Shown: positions 53,965 to 62,207 of the stretch, in pieces
Position numbering within the stretch: position 1 is the stretch's first letter
Layout of the letters: every line of letters begins with the position of its first letter
NCBI RefSeq assembly: GCF_024606225.1
Contig: NZ_JAGRPU010000029.1
Span: forward strand, 1-64,000
DNA from: Endozoicomonas sp. ISHI1
Lineage (GTDB): Bacteria > Pseudomonadota > Gammaproteobacteria > Pseudomonadales > Endozoicomonadaceae
DNA length: 64,000 nt
Reading direction: 5' to 3'
Program-made: the position numbers and the translations under genes
Notes under the pieces: model-generated
Told to the model about the DNA's origin: nothing
The model's database searches: none
Seen by the model: only the letters and a program-made list of their open reading frames with translations

Positions 53965-55728
53965 ATGATTAACTCTATTACCCGATTACCCAAAACAGCA
54001 AAGCAATCGATTTTTTTCCATCGTGACAAGACTAATCAGTTAGTTGCTACTTTCCTTGGCCTGAGCATGATGGCTTGCCACTGTTCAGAACTGCTGGCAG
54101 ATAATCCTTTTTCAACGCCAGTGGAGGTGGGGTTTGTTGTCGATAAAACGACAAAAGCGTCTGGTTTTCTGGATGATTTGATTAACCATAATGCTTATGT
54201 TGGGAGAATCTCTCCTTTTGCTCTCAACCCGAATACGACCCATCTTATCTTTGCCATGAACTACGAAAATGAGCAAGGCGAAAAAATGGATGAGGATTCA
54301 GAAGAATCGGAGGGAGCTGCTGCACAGCAACTGCAGCCTGTAGTGCAAATTCCGCTCCCATCAGTGAGCCATACCAGTATTAGTAACATTCTCCAAGGGA
54401 TGAATACAGGCCTTGATGAAGACTCCATAAGAACTATATTGAGTTACTTTCCGGAAATCCCTCCCAAAGAGAGCCTGACCATTGCAGACATGATTCAGCA
54501 ATTGATAAAAACACTCCACCTTACGGTTGATGAAAACCAGAATGATTTGATGGCAATTCTATATTCTTTCCACGGTGCCGAGTCACCTGTCGATATCAAC
54601 GATCCATACGAAAAACTGAACCTCGTGACGTTTATGGCAAGTTACTATGCAGCCATCCATTCAAATGGAACCAACCCTGAAGCGGCTCATTTCTTTTTTA
54701 ACTCATTCCTGCTTGAAGCCATTAGCTCGTCTTGTAGCGGGAGACTTCATTGCAACAAAGGTGAACTTCTTGGTAAAAAGGAACCCATAAAAGATCACGA
54801 AGTTTTAAAAGCAAATGTTAAAGAGTCTGCTTCAGTGATCTCTGGCATGAAATTTATGAGAGAAATACACCTTAGGCAAATGCAACAATTGGATAACCCC
54901 TCAAAAGCTGAAAAATACGAGACCCCAATCGATCCAATGATAAAAGCCGCTACCACCCTGCTAAATTATAACGTTCATATGGACAGAATACCGTTTTATC
55001 AGCGGTATATAAAAACAGATGAGCGAATGTTAGTGCTAATAAAAGAATATGGTGAAAAAAATCCAGAATTAGTTGCCTCAAACAATCAGTTCGTGAATCT
55101 CATTAATGCCATATCCATGATTCTTGATGCTTTCTTTATAAAATCCGCAAAAGGACACGTTAACAACATCTCGAGTTACTTTAGCAAATCAAACTGGGAT
55201 GATACCGTTACTAACTCTACAAACAGAGAAGGCAAAGAACAGAAATTATTTGCAATATTCGAAGAGGTGTTAAATGATGCAAAAGACAACCCGGGAAATG
55301 AAAACCCTGAATTATTTAAAGAATTGCTTATAACCCTTTCAAATTACATAGAGCAACAATTACAAAAAACTTTTCCTGATGCAAATGAATACCAAGTCAT
55401 AATGGTCACCCTCGGTACAGGATTTGCCGGCCTGCTGGAACAATCACGGACTGTTTTGGCAATGCTTGAGCCAGGTATTGTCACCGATGATAATCAACAG
55501 TCTGATGGAGGCCAACATGACAAGGCAGCAAAGGGACAAGAAGAAAAAGAAATTAACAAAGGACAAGAGAAGAAGAGTAAATACCTGAAAGAACGAATAA
55601 AATACTTGAGTGATTTCGTCGATTGGTTCAGGAGTCACTATGATTTTGCTATGAAAACGCCTTATGGCTCTGACAGTGATAACCCTAACAGTAGTCGCTA
55701 TGACATTAAGGGCGCTGGCATAGGGTAG
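53965..55728 (+). CDS. Array member 13: secreted paralogue, subfamily B
   Basis: The 587-residue protein starts at the second ATG of ATG-TTG-ATG, behind AAAGCAG. Signal: VATFLGLSMMACHCSELLA. The first 95 residues are almost identical to member 14 (PVEVGFVVDKTTKASGFLDD, VGRISPFALNPNTTHLIF), but the body is of the subfamily B type (HTSISNILQGMNTGLDEDS, LMAILYSFHGAESPVDIND). The C-terminal half has INKGQEKKSKYLKERIKYLSDFVDWF and the short tail GSDSDNPNSSRYDIKGAGIG. The decayed FDGAYF codons follow the stop. Function is unknown. Confidence 0.85.
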   Translation: MINSITRLPKTAKQSIFFHRDKTNQLVATFLGLSMMACHCSELLADNPFSTPVEVGFVVDKTTKASGFLDDLINHNAYVGRISPFALNPNTTHLIFAMNYENEQGEKMDEDSEESEGAAAQQLQPVVQIPLPSVSHTSISNILQGMNTGLDEDSIRTILSYFPEIPPKESLTIADMIQQLIKTLHLTVDENQNDLMAILYSFHGAESPVDINDPYEKLNLVTFMASYYAAIHSNGTNPEAAHFFFNSFLLEAISSSCSGRLHCNKGELLGKKEPIKDHEVLKANVKESASVISGMKFMREIHLRQMQQLDNPSKAEKYETPIDPMIKAATTLLNYNVHMDRIPFYQRYIKTDERMLVLIKEYGEKNPELVASNNQFVNLINAISMILDAFFIKSAKGHVNNISSYFSKSNWDDTVTNSTNREGKEQKLFAIFEEVLNDAKDNPGNENPELFKELLITLSNYIEQQLQKTFPDANEYQVIMVTLGTGFAGLLEQSRTVLAMLEPGIVTDDNQQSDGGQHDKAAKGQEEKEINKGQEKKSKYLKERIKYLSDFVDWFRSHYDFAMKTPYGSDSDNPNSSRYDIKGAGIG

Positions 55729-55747
55729 CTTTGACGGTGCTTATTTT

Positions 55748-55795
55748 TAATCGTCAGCCGCAGACTTCCCGGCAAACTGCTGCCTCAACCTGGTG
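55748..55795 (-). pseudogene. deoC 3'-end remnant 13
   Basis: Only ATCGTC, GCCGCAGACTTCCCGGCAAACTGCTGCCTC in part, can be aligned with the antisense deoC end. It is the shortest remnant. Confidence 0.5.
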
Positions 55796-55804
55796 CCGGG
55801 TGGT

Positions 55805-55892
55805 CAGACTGAGTCTGGCTGGTGCTGAAAATTGGGCACTGCTGCGAGCCATGAATTAGTTTATCTGGGCACTCACAAACAGACGAAGGCAG
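55805..55892 (+). promoter_or_regulatory. Dyad plus leader, member 14
   Basis: CAGACTGAGTCTG at 55805-55817, followed by the leader in a slightly diverged form (GGGCACTGCTGCGAGCCATG). Confidence 0.45.
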
Positions 55893-55898
55893 ATGTTG

Positions 55899-57674
55899 AT
55901 GAATAACTTCATTGCTCGATTACCCAAAACAGCAAAGCAATCGATTTTTTTCCATCGTGACAAGACTAATCAGTTAGTTGCTACTTTCCTTGGCCTGAGC
56001 ATGATGGCTTGCCAGTGTTCAAAACTGCTGGCAGATAATCCTTTTTCAACGCCAGTGGAGGTGGGGTTTGTTGTCGATAAAACGACAAAAGCCTCTGGTT
56101 TTCTGGATGATTTGATTAACCATAATGCTTATGTTGGGAGAATCTCTCCTTTTGCTCTCAACCCGAATACGACCCATCTTATATTTGCCATGAACCATGA
56201 AACTGAGCAAGTCAAAAAAATGGATGAATCGGAGGGAGCACGAGCACAGCAGCTTCAGCCTTTAATAGACACTCCACTCCCACCAATGACCCGTGTACAG
56301 GTTGCTGCCATTATTCAGGGGTTGAATACAGGCATTGATGAAGAAATCTTAAACACTATGTTGAGCTATGTCCCGGCAAAGCCTCCCGAAGAAAGCCTGA
56401 CCATTCTTGGTATGATTGATACAGTGAAACTAATTCTCAATATTAAGATTGACAAAGACCAGAAAAAGTTGATGGAAGTTCTATATTCAATTCAGGGTAC
56501 CGAATCTCCTATCGATATGGCCAATCCACAGCACCAACGGAGCCTCGCGAAGTTGATGGTGAGTTACTATACAGCCATCCATTGCAAGGGAACCCCCCTT
56601 AAAGCAAATAGTTTCTTTTTTCTCTCATTCCTGCTTGATGCTACTCATTTGTCTGGTATCGAGAGACTCTATGCCAAAAAAGGTGACCTTTTTGGTGTAA
56701 AAGAACCCATACAAGATCTCAACGTTTTAAAAGCAAATATTAAAGAAACTGCTACAGTCTTCTCTGACCTGATGCTGTTGGAAGAAATGCGCCTTGAGTT
56801 TTTGTTGCGAAAAATGGAGGACCCCTTTGAAACTGAAAAATACGGGGCATCATTCGATGCAATGCTATTAGCCTCTTCCTCTCTACTCAACTACTACGTT
56901 AATGATTTCGGAATGCCGGTTTGTCTGCGTAATATAAAATCAGATAAACGAATGTTAAGGCTAATAAAAGAATACGGTGAAAAAAAACCTGAATTAGTTG
57001 TTTGGAATAGTCTTTTCGTGAGTTTCATTGATACCTTAAGCCTGATGCTTGATCCTTTTGTTATACAACTCGCAAATACACACATTGACAACATGTCGAG
57101 TTATTTTAGCCGCTCAAATTGGGATCAAACCATTCCTGACTTTACCGGTAAAGAAGCCAAAGAACAGAAATTATTTGAAATATTTAAAAAGGTGGTAACC
57201 GACGCAAAAGATAACCCGGGAAATGAACATCCTGAATTATTTCAAGAATTGCTTATAGCCATAGAAAAATACATGTCATATCAATTACAAAAAACTTTTA
57301 CTGATCAAAATGATTACCAAGTCATACTGGTAACCCTCTGCATAGGATTTGAGGACCTGCTGGAACAATCACGCAAGACGCTATTATACCTTGAGGCAGG
57401 TGCTGTACTCCTTGAGGCAGGTGCTGTCATCAATGCCAATCAGCAGGCTGATGGAGCCAAACATGACAAGACCACAGGGGGAGATGATGAAAAAGAGTTC
57501 GACAAAGAAGACAGGCTGAGAAAACACCTGGATGAACGTATATACGACTTGCGAGCTTTCGTCAACTTGCTCATGTCTAAATATGCTTTTGCCATGGAGA
57601 CGCCTTACAGTTCTGAAAGCAGTGATACTGACAGCAGCGCCTCTGATATGCTTGATTCCTTCAGAGAAGAGTAG
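55899..57674 (+). CDS. Array member 14: secreted paralogue, mosaic, last before intact deoC
   Basis: The 591-residue protein has an N-terminus nearly identical to member 13 (signal VATFLGLSMMACQCSKLLA), while the body follows subfamily A (DTPLPPMTRVQVAAIIQGLN, IDEEILNTMLSYVPAKPPEE), so it is a clear chimera within the family. The ENE of the usual NHENE motif reads NHETEQ. A 21-bp tandem duplication at 57390-57431 gives LEAGAVLLEAGAV. The acidic tail SSESSDTDSSASDMLDSFREE ends 18 bp before the convergent deoC stop, and the sequence between (CTGGACGGAGTTTGTTTTTAA) keeps the decayed family C-terminus. Function is unknown. Confidence 0.85.
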   Translation: MNNFIARLPKTAKQSIFFHRDKTNQLVATFLGLSMMACQCSKLLADNPFSTPVEVGFVVDKTTKASGFLDDLINHNAYVGRISPFALNPNTTHLIFAMNHETEQVKKMDESEGARAQQLQPLIDTPLPPMTRVQVAAIIQGLNTGIDEEILNTMLSYVPAKPPEESLTILGMIDTVKLILNIKIDKDQKKLMEVLYSIQGTESPIDMANPQHQRSLAKLMVSYYTAIHCKGTPLKANSFFFLSFLLDATHLSGIERLYAKKGDLFGVKEPIQDLNVLKANIKETATVFSDLMLLEEMRLEFLLRKMEDPFETEKYGASFDAMLLASSSLLNYYVNDFGMPVCLRNIKSDKRMLRLIKEYGEKKPELVVWNSLFVSFIDTLSLMLDPFVIQLANTHIDNMSSYFSRSNWDQTIPDFTGKEAKEQKLFEIFKKVVTDAKDNPGNEHPELFQELLIAIEKYMSYQLQKTFTDQNDYQVILVTLCIGFEDLLEQSRKTLLYLEAGAVLLEAGAVINANQQADGAKHDKTTGGDDEKEFDKEDRLRKHLDERIYDLRAFVNLLMSKYAFAMETPYSSESSDTDSSASDMLDSFREE

Positions 57675-57692
57675 CCTGGACGGAGTTTGTTT

Positions 57693-58457
57693 TTAATCGT
57701 CTTCCTGTTCTTTCAGACCAAGCGCCAACAGCAGGCCTCCCAGCAAGCTGCTAGCTCCGAAGCGGTAGTGATTTCGGTCGATCCATTTCTGCCCCATAAT
57801 GTCAGCGGCAATCTTCAGGTGTTCTGCAGCGTCTTGTGCTGTTCGAATGCCACCCGAGGGCTTAAAGCCTACGTTCTGCTTGCCACTGTCTCGAATGGCT
57901 TCCAGCACGATGCGGGCAGATTCGAGTGTAGCGTTGACAGGCACTTTGCCGGTAGAGGTTTTGATAAAGTCGGCACCGGCTTCAATGCAGATATCACTGG
58001 CTCGACGAATCAGAGCAGGGTCTTTCAGTTCACCGGTCTCAATGATCACCTTGAGCACCACCTTGTTTGCGCAAACTTCTTTACAGCGGCGAACCAGCTC
58101 AACTCCAGCGGCTTCCTCACCCGCCATGAAAGCCCGATAGGGAAAAACAACATCCACTTCATCCGCACCATAAACGACAGCTGCTCGAGTTTCTGTGACC
58201 GCCAGTTCAATATCATCACCGCCCTCTGGAAAGTTACTCACAGTGGCCACTGTCACGTCGTTCAGATCCAGTTCTTTCAGGGTCTTTTTAGCGATGGGGA
58301 CAAATCTTGGGTAAATACAAACTGCGGCGGTATTGCCTGCCGGCGTCTTGGCTTTTTGGCAGAGATCAATAATCACTTCCGGCGTATCATTGTCGTTGAG
58401 GGAAGTGAGATCCATCAGTTTCAGAGCCTGACGACTGCTGGCAGTGAGATCGTTCAC
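57693..58457 (-). CDS. deoC: Deoxyribose-phosphate aldolase
   Basis: The 254-residue class I aldolase cleaves 2-deoxyribose-5-phosphate to glyceraldehyde-3-phosphate and acetaldehyde. The Schiff-base Lys lies in [11 protein letters not shown] (about 166), the partner Lys in [11 protein letters not shown] (about 199) and the Asp in DEVDVVFPY (about 102). The start is GTG 58457, preceded by AGAGGA. This is the only intact copy; its last 60-350 bp recur as antisense debris after each array member. Its natural partners deoB and deoD are on the same strand but 29.7 kb downstream, so the operon appears split by the array. Confidence 0.96.
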   Translation of the reverse strand: MNDLTASSRQALKLMDLTSLNDNDTPEVIIDLCQKAKTPAGNTAAVCIYPRFVPIAKKTLKELDLNDVTVATVSNFPEGGDDIELAVTETRAAVVYGADEVDVVFPYRAFMAGEEAAGVELVRRCKEVCANKVVLKVIIETGELKDPALIRRASDICIEAGADFIKTSTGKVPVNATLESARIVLEAIRDSGKQNVGFKPSGGIRTAQDAAEHLKIAADIMGQKWIDRNHYRFGASSLLGGLLLALGLKEQEDD

Positions 58458-58583
58458 GGATTGGTCCTCTGGCTCAAAAGAGCTTTAACGGCGACAGAAA
58501 AGAATAGAAAAGTGCCTGGAGCCTGCCGTAGTTTATCTTCGAATGCGCGTAATATCACCACCGAAATCAGGCAGGGAAGAATC

Positions 58584-58760
58584 TCAGAAACAAAAAAACC
58601 CCTGCACCAGAGTCGCAGAGGCATTTTTTGCCAGCTCAAGGCTGTTTTGCTGATCATCCACCTGAGTCTGCAGCGCGGACTGCGAACTCAACACTTCTTG
58701 CCGGAGTCTCTGTATTGCAGGAACAGGCAACAGTGCAATACATTTCTCCCTCATAATCAT
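58584..58760 (-). CDS. Possible small ORF upstream of deoC
   Basis: A 58-codon frame runs from ATG 58760 (or 58754) to TGA at 58584. The interior (LRQEVLSSQSALQTQVDDQQ, then NSLELAKNASATL) is hydrophilic and helical and reads like real protein, but no ribosome site is evident and the last codons form part of a hairpin terminator. It could be a leader peptide or a gene fragment. Confidence 0.2.
   Translation of the reverse strand: MIMREKCIALLPVPAIQRLRQEVLSSQSALQTQVDDQQNSLELAKNASATLVQGFFCF
58591..58630. terminator. Bidirectional hairpin terminator upstream of deoC
   Basis: CCCCTGC and GCAGAGG form an imperfect stem around ACCAGAGTC, with seven A residues on one side and a T run (CATTTTTTG) on the other. 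It lies about 130 bp upstream of the deoC start. The rest of 58458-59001 shows no other supported gene. Confidence 0.6.
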
Positions 58761-59001
58761 GAAGTCGCCCGAAGTGAAGTGGCTATCCTAGTGAATTCAA
58801 AACACCAAATACAGCAAGTATTTTTGGATGGGCATTCGGCTTTTTTGAATACTGGTACGGGAGAGCCCGGTACTGAGACTCATCTCATGCCGACAAAGGT
58901 ATGAGCCTGTCGATAAAAAACTCTCATTTAGACTCCCTTTCTGACAGCCTAAGAGATACTCTAATGACACCTCAAAGTCGGCAAATAGTAGTATTCACTT
59001 C

Positions 59002-59952
59002 ATGATCCCAACGGAATCCCTCGAAATTGTCAGGGCCGTAGCCCACTTCAGAAACTTTACCGCAGCAGCCAAGCACCTGCATAAAGTACCTTCTGCCATC
59101 AGCTACACCGTCCGGAAGCTGGAAGAGCGACTGGATGTACAACTGTTTTTGAGAGACAGCAAGCGGGTCGAGCTGACTCCGGCGGGTGAGCACTTTATCA
59201 AGCAGACAGGCAAACTGCTGGCTGAACTGGAGGAACTGGAAAAAACAACCCGCCAGATGGCTTCGGGCTGGGAACATGACATCAAGATTGCCCTGGATAA
59301 CGTCGTTAACCAGGGCATGGTTTACGATTTGATTCGCGACCTTCAAACCGTTCGTCCCGAGACCAACCTTGTAATCAATACTGAAGTTCACAACGGCTCA
59401 TGGGATGCCCTCTTCCACAACCGATGCCAGCTGGTCATTGGTGCTCCCAAAACCATTCCAGACAATATTGCTACTAATGACCGTTTTGAATGGAAATCTA
59501 TGGGTTCTCTGGCATGGGACCTGGTGATGTCTCCAGAGCATCCATTGGCCAGCGTTTCCGGTCCGATCAGCCAGGACATGCTGAAGACTTATAGTTCGAT
59601 CTGCATTCAGGATACTTCCAGAGTCTTTCGACAGGGCTACAACCTGTTGCTCGAAGACCAGCAAATCCTTCTGGTTCCCAGTTTTCGCATGGCTATTGAA
59701 TGCCTGCTGAAAGGGTTGGGCATCACTATCATGCCAAGCCACTTTGTTCAGCCCTACATTGAACAGGAGTTGCTGATTCGCAAGGATGTTCTGGATATTC
59801 CCATGAATGATCGTTGCTATCTGGCCTGGAACAAGGAAGTCATGGGCAACGGTATTCGCTGGGTTCTGAACTGGTTGGGTGAAGAAAATTGGCTGAACAA
59901 AGTCTGGCTACAGTACGACGCCATGAAGCCCATGGGATATCACGTTCCCTGA
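59002..59952 (+). CDS. LysR-family regulator, PunR (YdhB)-like
   Basis: The 316-residue regulator has an N-terminal winged HTH (SLEIVRAVAHFRNFTAAAKH, VPSAISYTVRKLEERL, RVELTPAGEHF) and a substrate-binding domain. Distinctive blocks WDALFHNRCQLVIGAPKTIP, SLAWDLVMSPEHPLA and QDTSRVFRQ resemble E. coli PunR, which activates the purine transporter PunC. A purine or nucleoside role would fit the nearby deo genes and deaminase, but is inference. It is divergent from deoC and may control it across the 544-bp gap. Confidence 0.88.
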   Translation: MIPTESLEIVRAVAHFRNFTAAAKHLHKVPSAISYTVRKLEERLDVQLFLRDSKRVELTPAGEHFIKQTGKLLAELEELEKTTRQMASGWEHDIKIALDNVVNQGMVYDLIRDLQTVRPETNLVINTEVHNGSWDALFHNRCQLVIGAPKTIPDNIATNDRFEWKSMGSLAWDLVMSPEHPLASVSGPISQDMLKTYSSICIQDTSRVFRQGYNLLLEDQQILLVPSFRMAIECLLKGLGITIMPSHFVQPYIEQELLIRKDVLDIPMNDRCYLAWNKEVMGNGIRWVLNWLGEENWLNKVWLQYDAMKPMGYHVP

Positions 59953-60017
59953 ATCATACGTGTCAGGCAACTGTGCACTGGAAGTCCAGCGCAGACTTCA
60001 GGGGTGGATATGTCTTC

Positions 60018-60479
60018 TTAAGATGGATGCGGCCAGCACTTCATATGCAGCTCGCATGCAAGCTCTTCTTCTACAGGACCAATGACTTCTATGTTGCCAT
60101 AGCAGCAGTCAAAAACGTTTCTGCAACCCATTTGAGTGGAGTGCCCGGCAATCTGGTCCAGTGCTTGCATACTGCATCCGTACACCACTTTCTGGATTCC
60201 GGCCCAATATATTGCTCCGGCACACATTGGGCAGGGCTCTGTGCTGCTGTAAAGTGTGCATTCACACAGTTGTTCTCTTGGTATCTGTCTGCAGGCATGG
60301 CTGACCAGACTGAGTTCTGCATGCCGGGTCTGGTCACTTTCTGCTTCGGTAGTGCTTTCAGACTCCAAAAGAATTCTGCCGTTATGCACCAGCACCGCAC
60401 CAAAGGGCGCCTCCCCTTTGTCCAGAGCCTGACTGGATAACTCTATAGCTCGATAGATGAATGGTTTGTGCTCACTCAT
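60018..60479 (-). CDS. Guanine-deaminase/tRNA-adenosine-deaminase-like nucleoside deaminase
   Basis: The 153-residue zinc deaminase has the catalytic HAE (TRHAELSLV) and the zinc pair PCPMC (STEPCPMCAGAIYWAG). The C-terminal features (VVYGCSMQALDQIAG, CRNVFDC) favour the guanine/cytosine-like nucleobase deaminase branch over TadA, which has a different C-terminal helix. I start it at ATG 60479, preceded by GGGG 6 nt upstream; an in-frame ATG four codons earlier lacks a site. It converges on the LysR gene and lies 38 bp downstream of the EamA exporter, likely as one operon with it. Confidence 0.87.
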   Translation of the reverse strand: MSEHKPFIYRAIELSSQALDKGEAPFGAVLVHNGRILLESESTTEAESDQTRHAELSLVSHACRQIPREQLCECTLYSSTEPCPMCAGAIYWAGIQKVVYGCSMQALDQIAGHSTQMGCRNVFDCCYGNIEVIGPVEEELACELHMKCWPHPS

Positions 60480-60517
60480 GAGAAACCCCATAGATATCGG
60501 AGAGAGGAATTTTTATG

Positions 60518-61435
60518 TTAGCAGGAAGTCCCGCTTCTGCGCCGATCAAAACGGTTACCCATAGCCAGTAAATTCCCCAGCAAAATAACCGCCACTCCCA
60601 ACACAGAAACCGGCGTCCATTGGTGCCCCTCCAAAACGGTTGAGATCAACAAGGCAATGATGGGATAAATAATATCGACATAGGCGGTTCTGTCAGATCC
60701 CATGCGCTGAATCAGGGCAATGTATGAGGTCATTGCCACTACCGAACCAAAAGTCACCAGATAAATCAGGGAAACCAGATAACCCGGACTGAAGTCAAAC
60801 GTTGGCGGAACGCCACGGAGCAAAGCCATAGCCCCCATTTCCAGACCACCGTAAAACATGGCAAACACCGTCACAGGTGCCACTGACAAGCCATCTTTCT
60901 GATTAACTTCACAGGAGACACTGCCCATGGAAAACATCAGTGCAGCGCCCAGTGCCAATGCCAGTCCCTTTAGCTGCAGGGTATTGGAATCAATCTGTGA
61001 GATATGGGGAAAAAACACCATAAGCACACCGGCACTGCCCAATGTCGCTCCTATGAGAACAGAACGTTTAACGGCGTGCCCTAACCAGAAACGAGCAATC
61101 ACAACATTTGAATAAAGAATGCCCGTACAAATTAATGCTGAAAGCCCACTACTGATGAATTTTTCGCTTTCATAGACCAGCCAGTAGGAAATACCGCAAA
61201 GGAAGGTTCCCTGGAAAAAGAATCTGAGATGCTGCCGACGGGTAAAGCCCGTTAAGCCGCCTCTGAAACAGCAAATAAACCATAACAACACAGCGCCAGA
61301 CAGAAACCGGTAAGCGACTGACCACATGGCGTCAACAGTCCCCAGCTGCCAGCTGACGGCATACCAGGTGGAGCCCCAGACCAGAGAGCAGATACAGAAA
61401 AGAGTGGCATTGGACACGTTCTGAACTTCCCGCAT
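60518..61435 (-). CDS. EamA/DMT-family transporter
   Basis: The 305-residue inner-membrane protein has ten predicted helices in two EamA repeats (LFCICSLVWGSTWYAVSWQL starts the first; LALGAALMFSMGSVSCEVNQ the second). Such proteins export metabolites or amino acids; PunC-like purine exporters belong to a different family. The substrate is unknown. The next gene downstream is the deaminase, which may point to nucleobase handling (inference). Confidence 0.88.
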   Translation of the reverse strand: MREVQNVSNATLFCICSLVWGSTWYAVSWQLGTVDAMWSVAYRFLSGAVLLWFICCFRGGLTGFTRRQHLRFFFQGTFLCGISYWLVYESEKFISSGLSALICTGILYSNVVIARFWLGHAVKRSVLIGATLGSAGVLMVFFPHISQIDSNTLQLKGLALALGAALMFSMGSVSCEVNQKDGLSVAPVTVFAMFYGGLEMGAMALLRGVPPTFDFSPGYLVSLIYLVTFGSVVAMTSYIALIQRMGSDRTAYVDIIYPIIALLISTVLEGHQWTPVSVLGVAVILLGNLLAMGNRFDRRRSGTSC

Positions 61436-61528
61436 CAGAATATTAACTGTATGACATTAGGCCAACTGCAAAGTTTCGCCAGAGCACTAAACGCTTTATA
61501 TCCAATTCTGATAAAAACTGGAAATTGC

Positions 61529-62008
61529 TTAGTGGAACGAAAACTTGCCTTCAACCGGGGGGACACAATGCTCTTGTTCTGACACGACATACTGCATGGT
61601 CTGACACTCCCGGTACAACCAGCTCTTGGCTTCCAGGGACATTGCAAGAAATTCAGAGAACTGACTATAACAGATGCCATTGGCGGTCATCATAATATCG
61701 GAAGCCACCAGCAAAAAATGGCCTGAATCCAGCATCTCCAGAAACAGTTTAAGGGTAGGTAAACCATGGTTGAGGCGGGTCATATCGGCCTGAACTAAAA
61801 ATGCAGAGGAAGGCTTCAAATCCAGCTCGGTTGAAAAAAGAATACCAAATGGCTTAATAAACAGACGACTATCGAGTACGCCATCCAGAGACTGAAGTGA
61901 TGAGATATGCAACCCCTCACACCGGTCACACATCCAGAATTCATGACCGTCCTTATTGAGCCATTCTGCCACCTGCTGAAGGTCTGGTATTACTAACTTT
62001 CGCATCAA
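61529..62008 (-). CDS. YbjN-family protein
   Basis: The 159-residue cytoplasmic protein matches E. coli YbjN in length and in VPDLQQVAEWLNKDGHEFW, CDRCEGLHISSLQSLDGVLD and VQADMTRLN, followed by the helical C-terminus. YbjN has a fold like type III secretion chaperones and is linked to stress resistance and motility in enterics; its biochemical role is uncertain. It is monocistronic, with the membrane-protein gene divergent. Confidence 0.88.
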   Translation of the reverse strand: MMRKLVIPDLQQVAEWLNKDGHEFWMCDRCEGLHISSLQSLDGVLDSRLFIKPFGILFSTELDLKPSSAFLVQADMTRLNHGLPTLKLFLEMLDSGHFLLVASDIMMTANGICYSQFSEFLAMSLEAKSWLYRECQTMQYVVSEQEHCVPPVEGKFSFH

Positions 62009-62207
62009 CGCTATCTCTGTTTTATTAACTATCTTATGGGTTCCTTCAGAGTGAGGAAATGGTCAGTTTGACCAAAACCTGATGCAATCCAATTGCACCG
62101 GTTATCAAAATCTGCAAGTGTCACTAACGATTCTGTCAGTCATTTTGGCGGCGAATCCCTGCATACTCTGCAAACAACATCAAATAGCAACACAAGGAGT
62201 GCAGATT

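Larger units (their letters stand above)
28157..57690 (+). repeat. Tandem array of 14 paralogous secreted-protein genes plus one broken copy
   Basis: Fourteen genes of about 1.75-2.07 kb lie head to tail at a period of about 1.95-2.4 kb. They share a leader, an N-terminal signal sequence, a conserved body and a variable acidic tail. Nearly every spacer after a gene carries an antisense remnant of the 3' end of deoC. Two 159-bp inverted-repeat elements and an iscB fragment are inserted. The array lies exactly between deoB and intact deoC. Confidence 0.9.

Noticed and set aside
28234-57674. Lipoprotein signal (Cys in MMACPCSK) for the array family
   Set aside because: The Cys residues are not conserved: member 1 has AYPCSK and member 8 has AFPASK. 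A type I Sec cleavage after LLA or similar fits all members better.
58584-58760. Small protein upstream of deoC as a confident gene
   Set aside because: No ribosome site, and its 3' end coincides with a terminator hairpin; listed only at low confidence.
57687-58904. A 405-codon plus-strand frame across deoC
   Set aside because: It is antisense to the intact, well-conserved deoC and to its upstream gap; the translation shows no protein-family features.
62082-62207. Longer N-terminus for the small membrane protein
   Set aside because: The upstream codons lack a ribosome site, whereas AAGGAG precedes ATG 62208 at ideal spacing.
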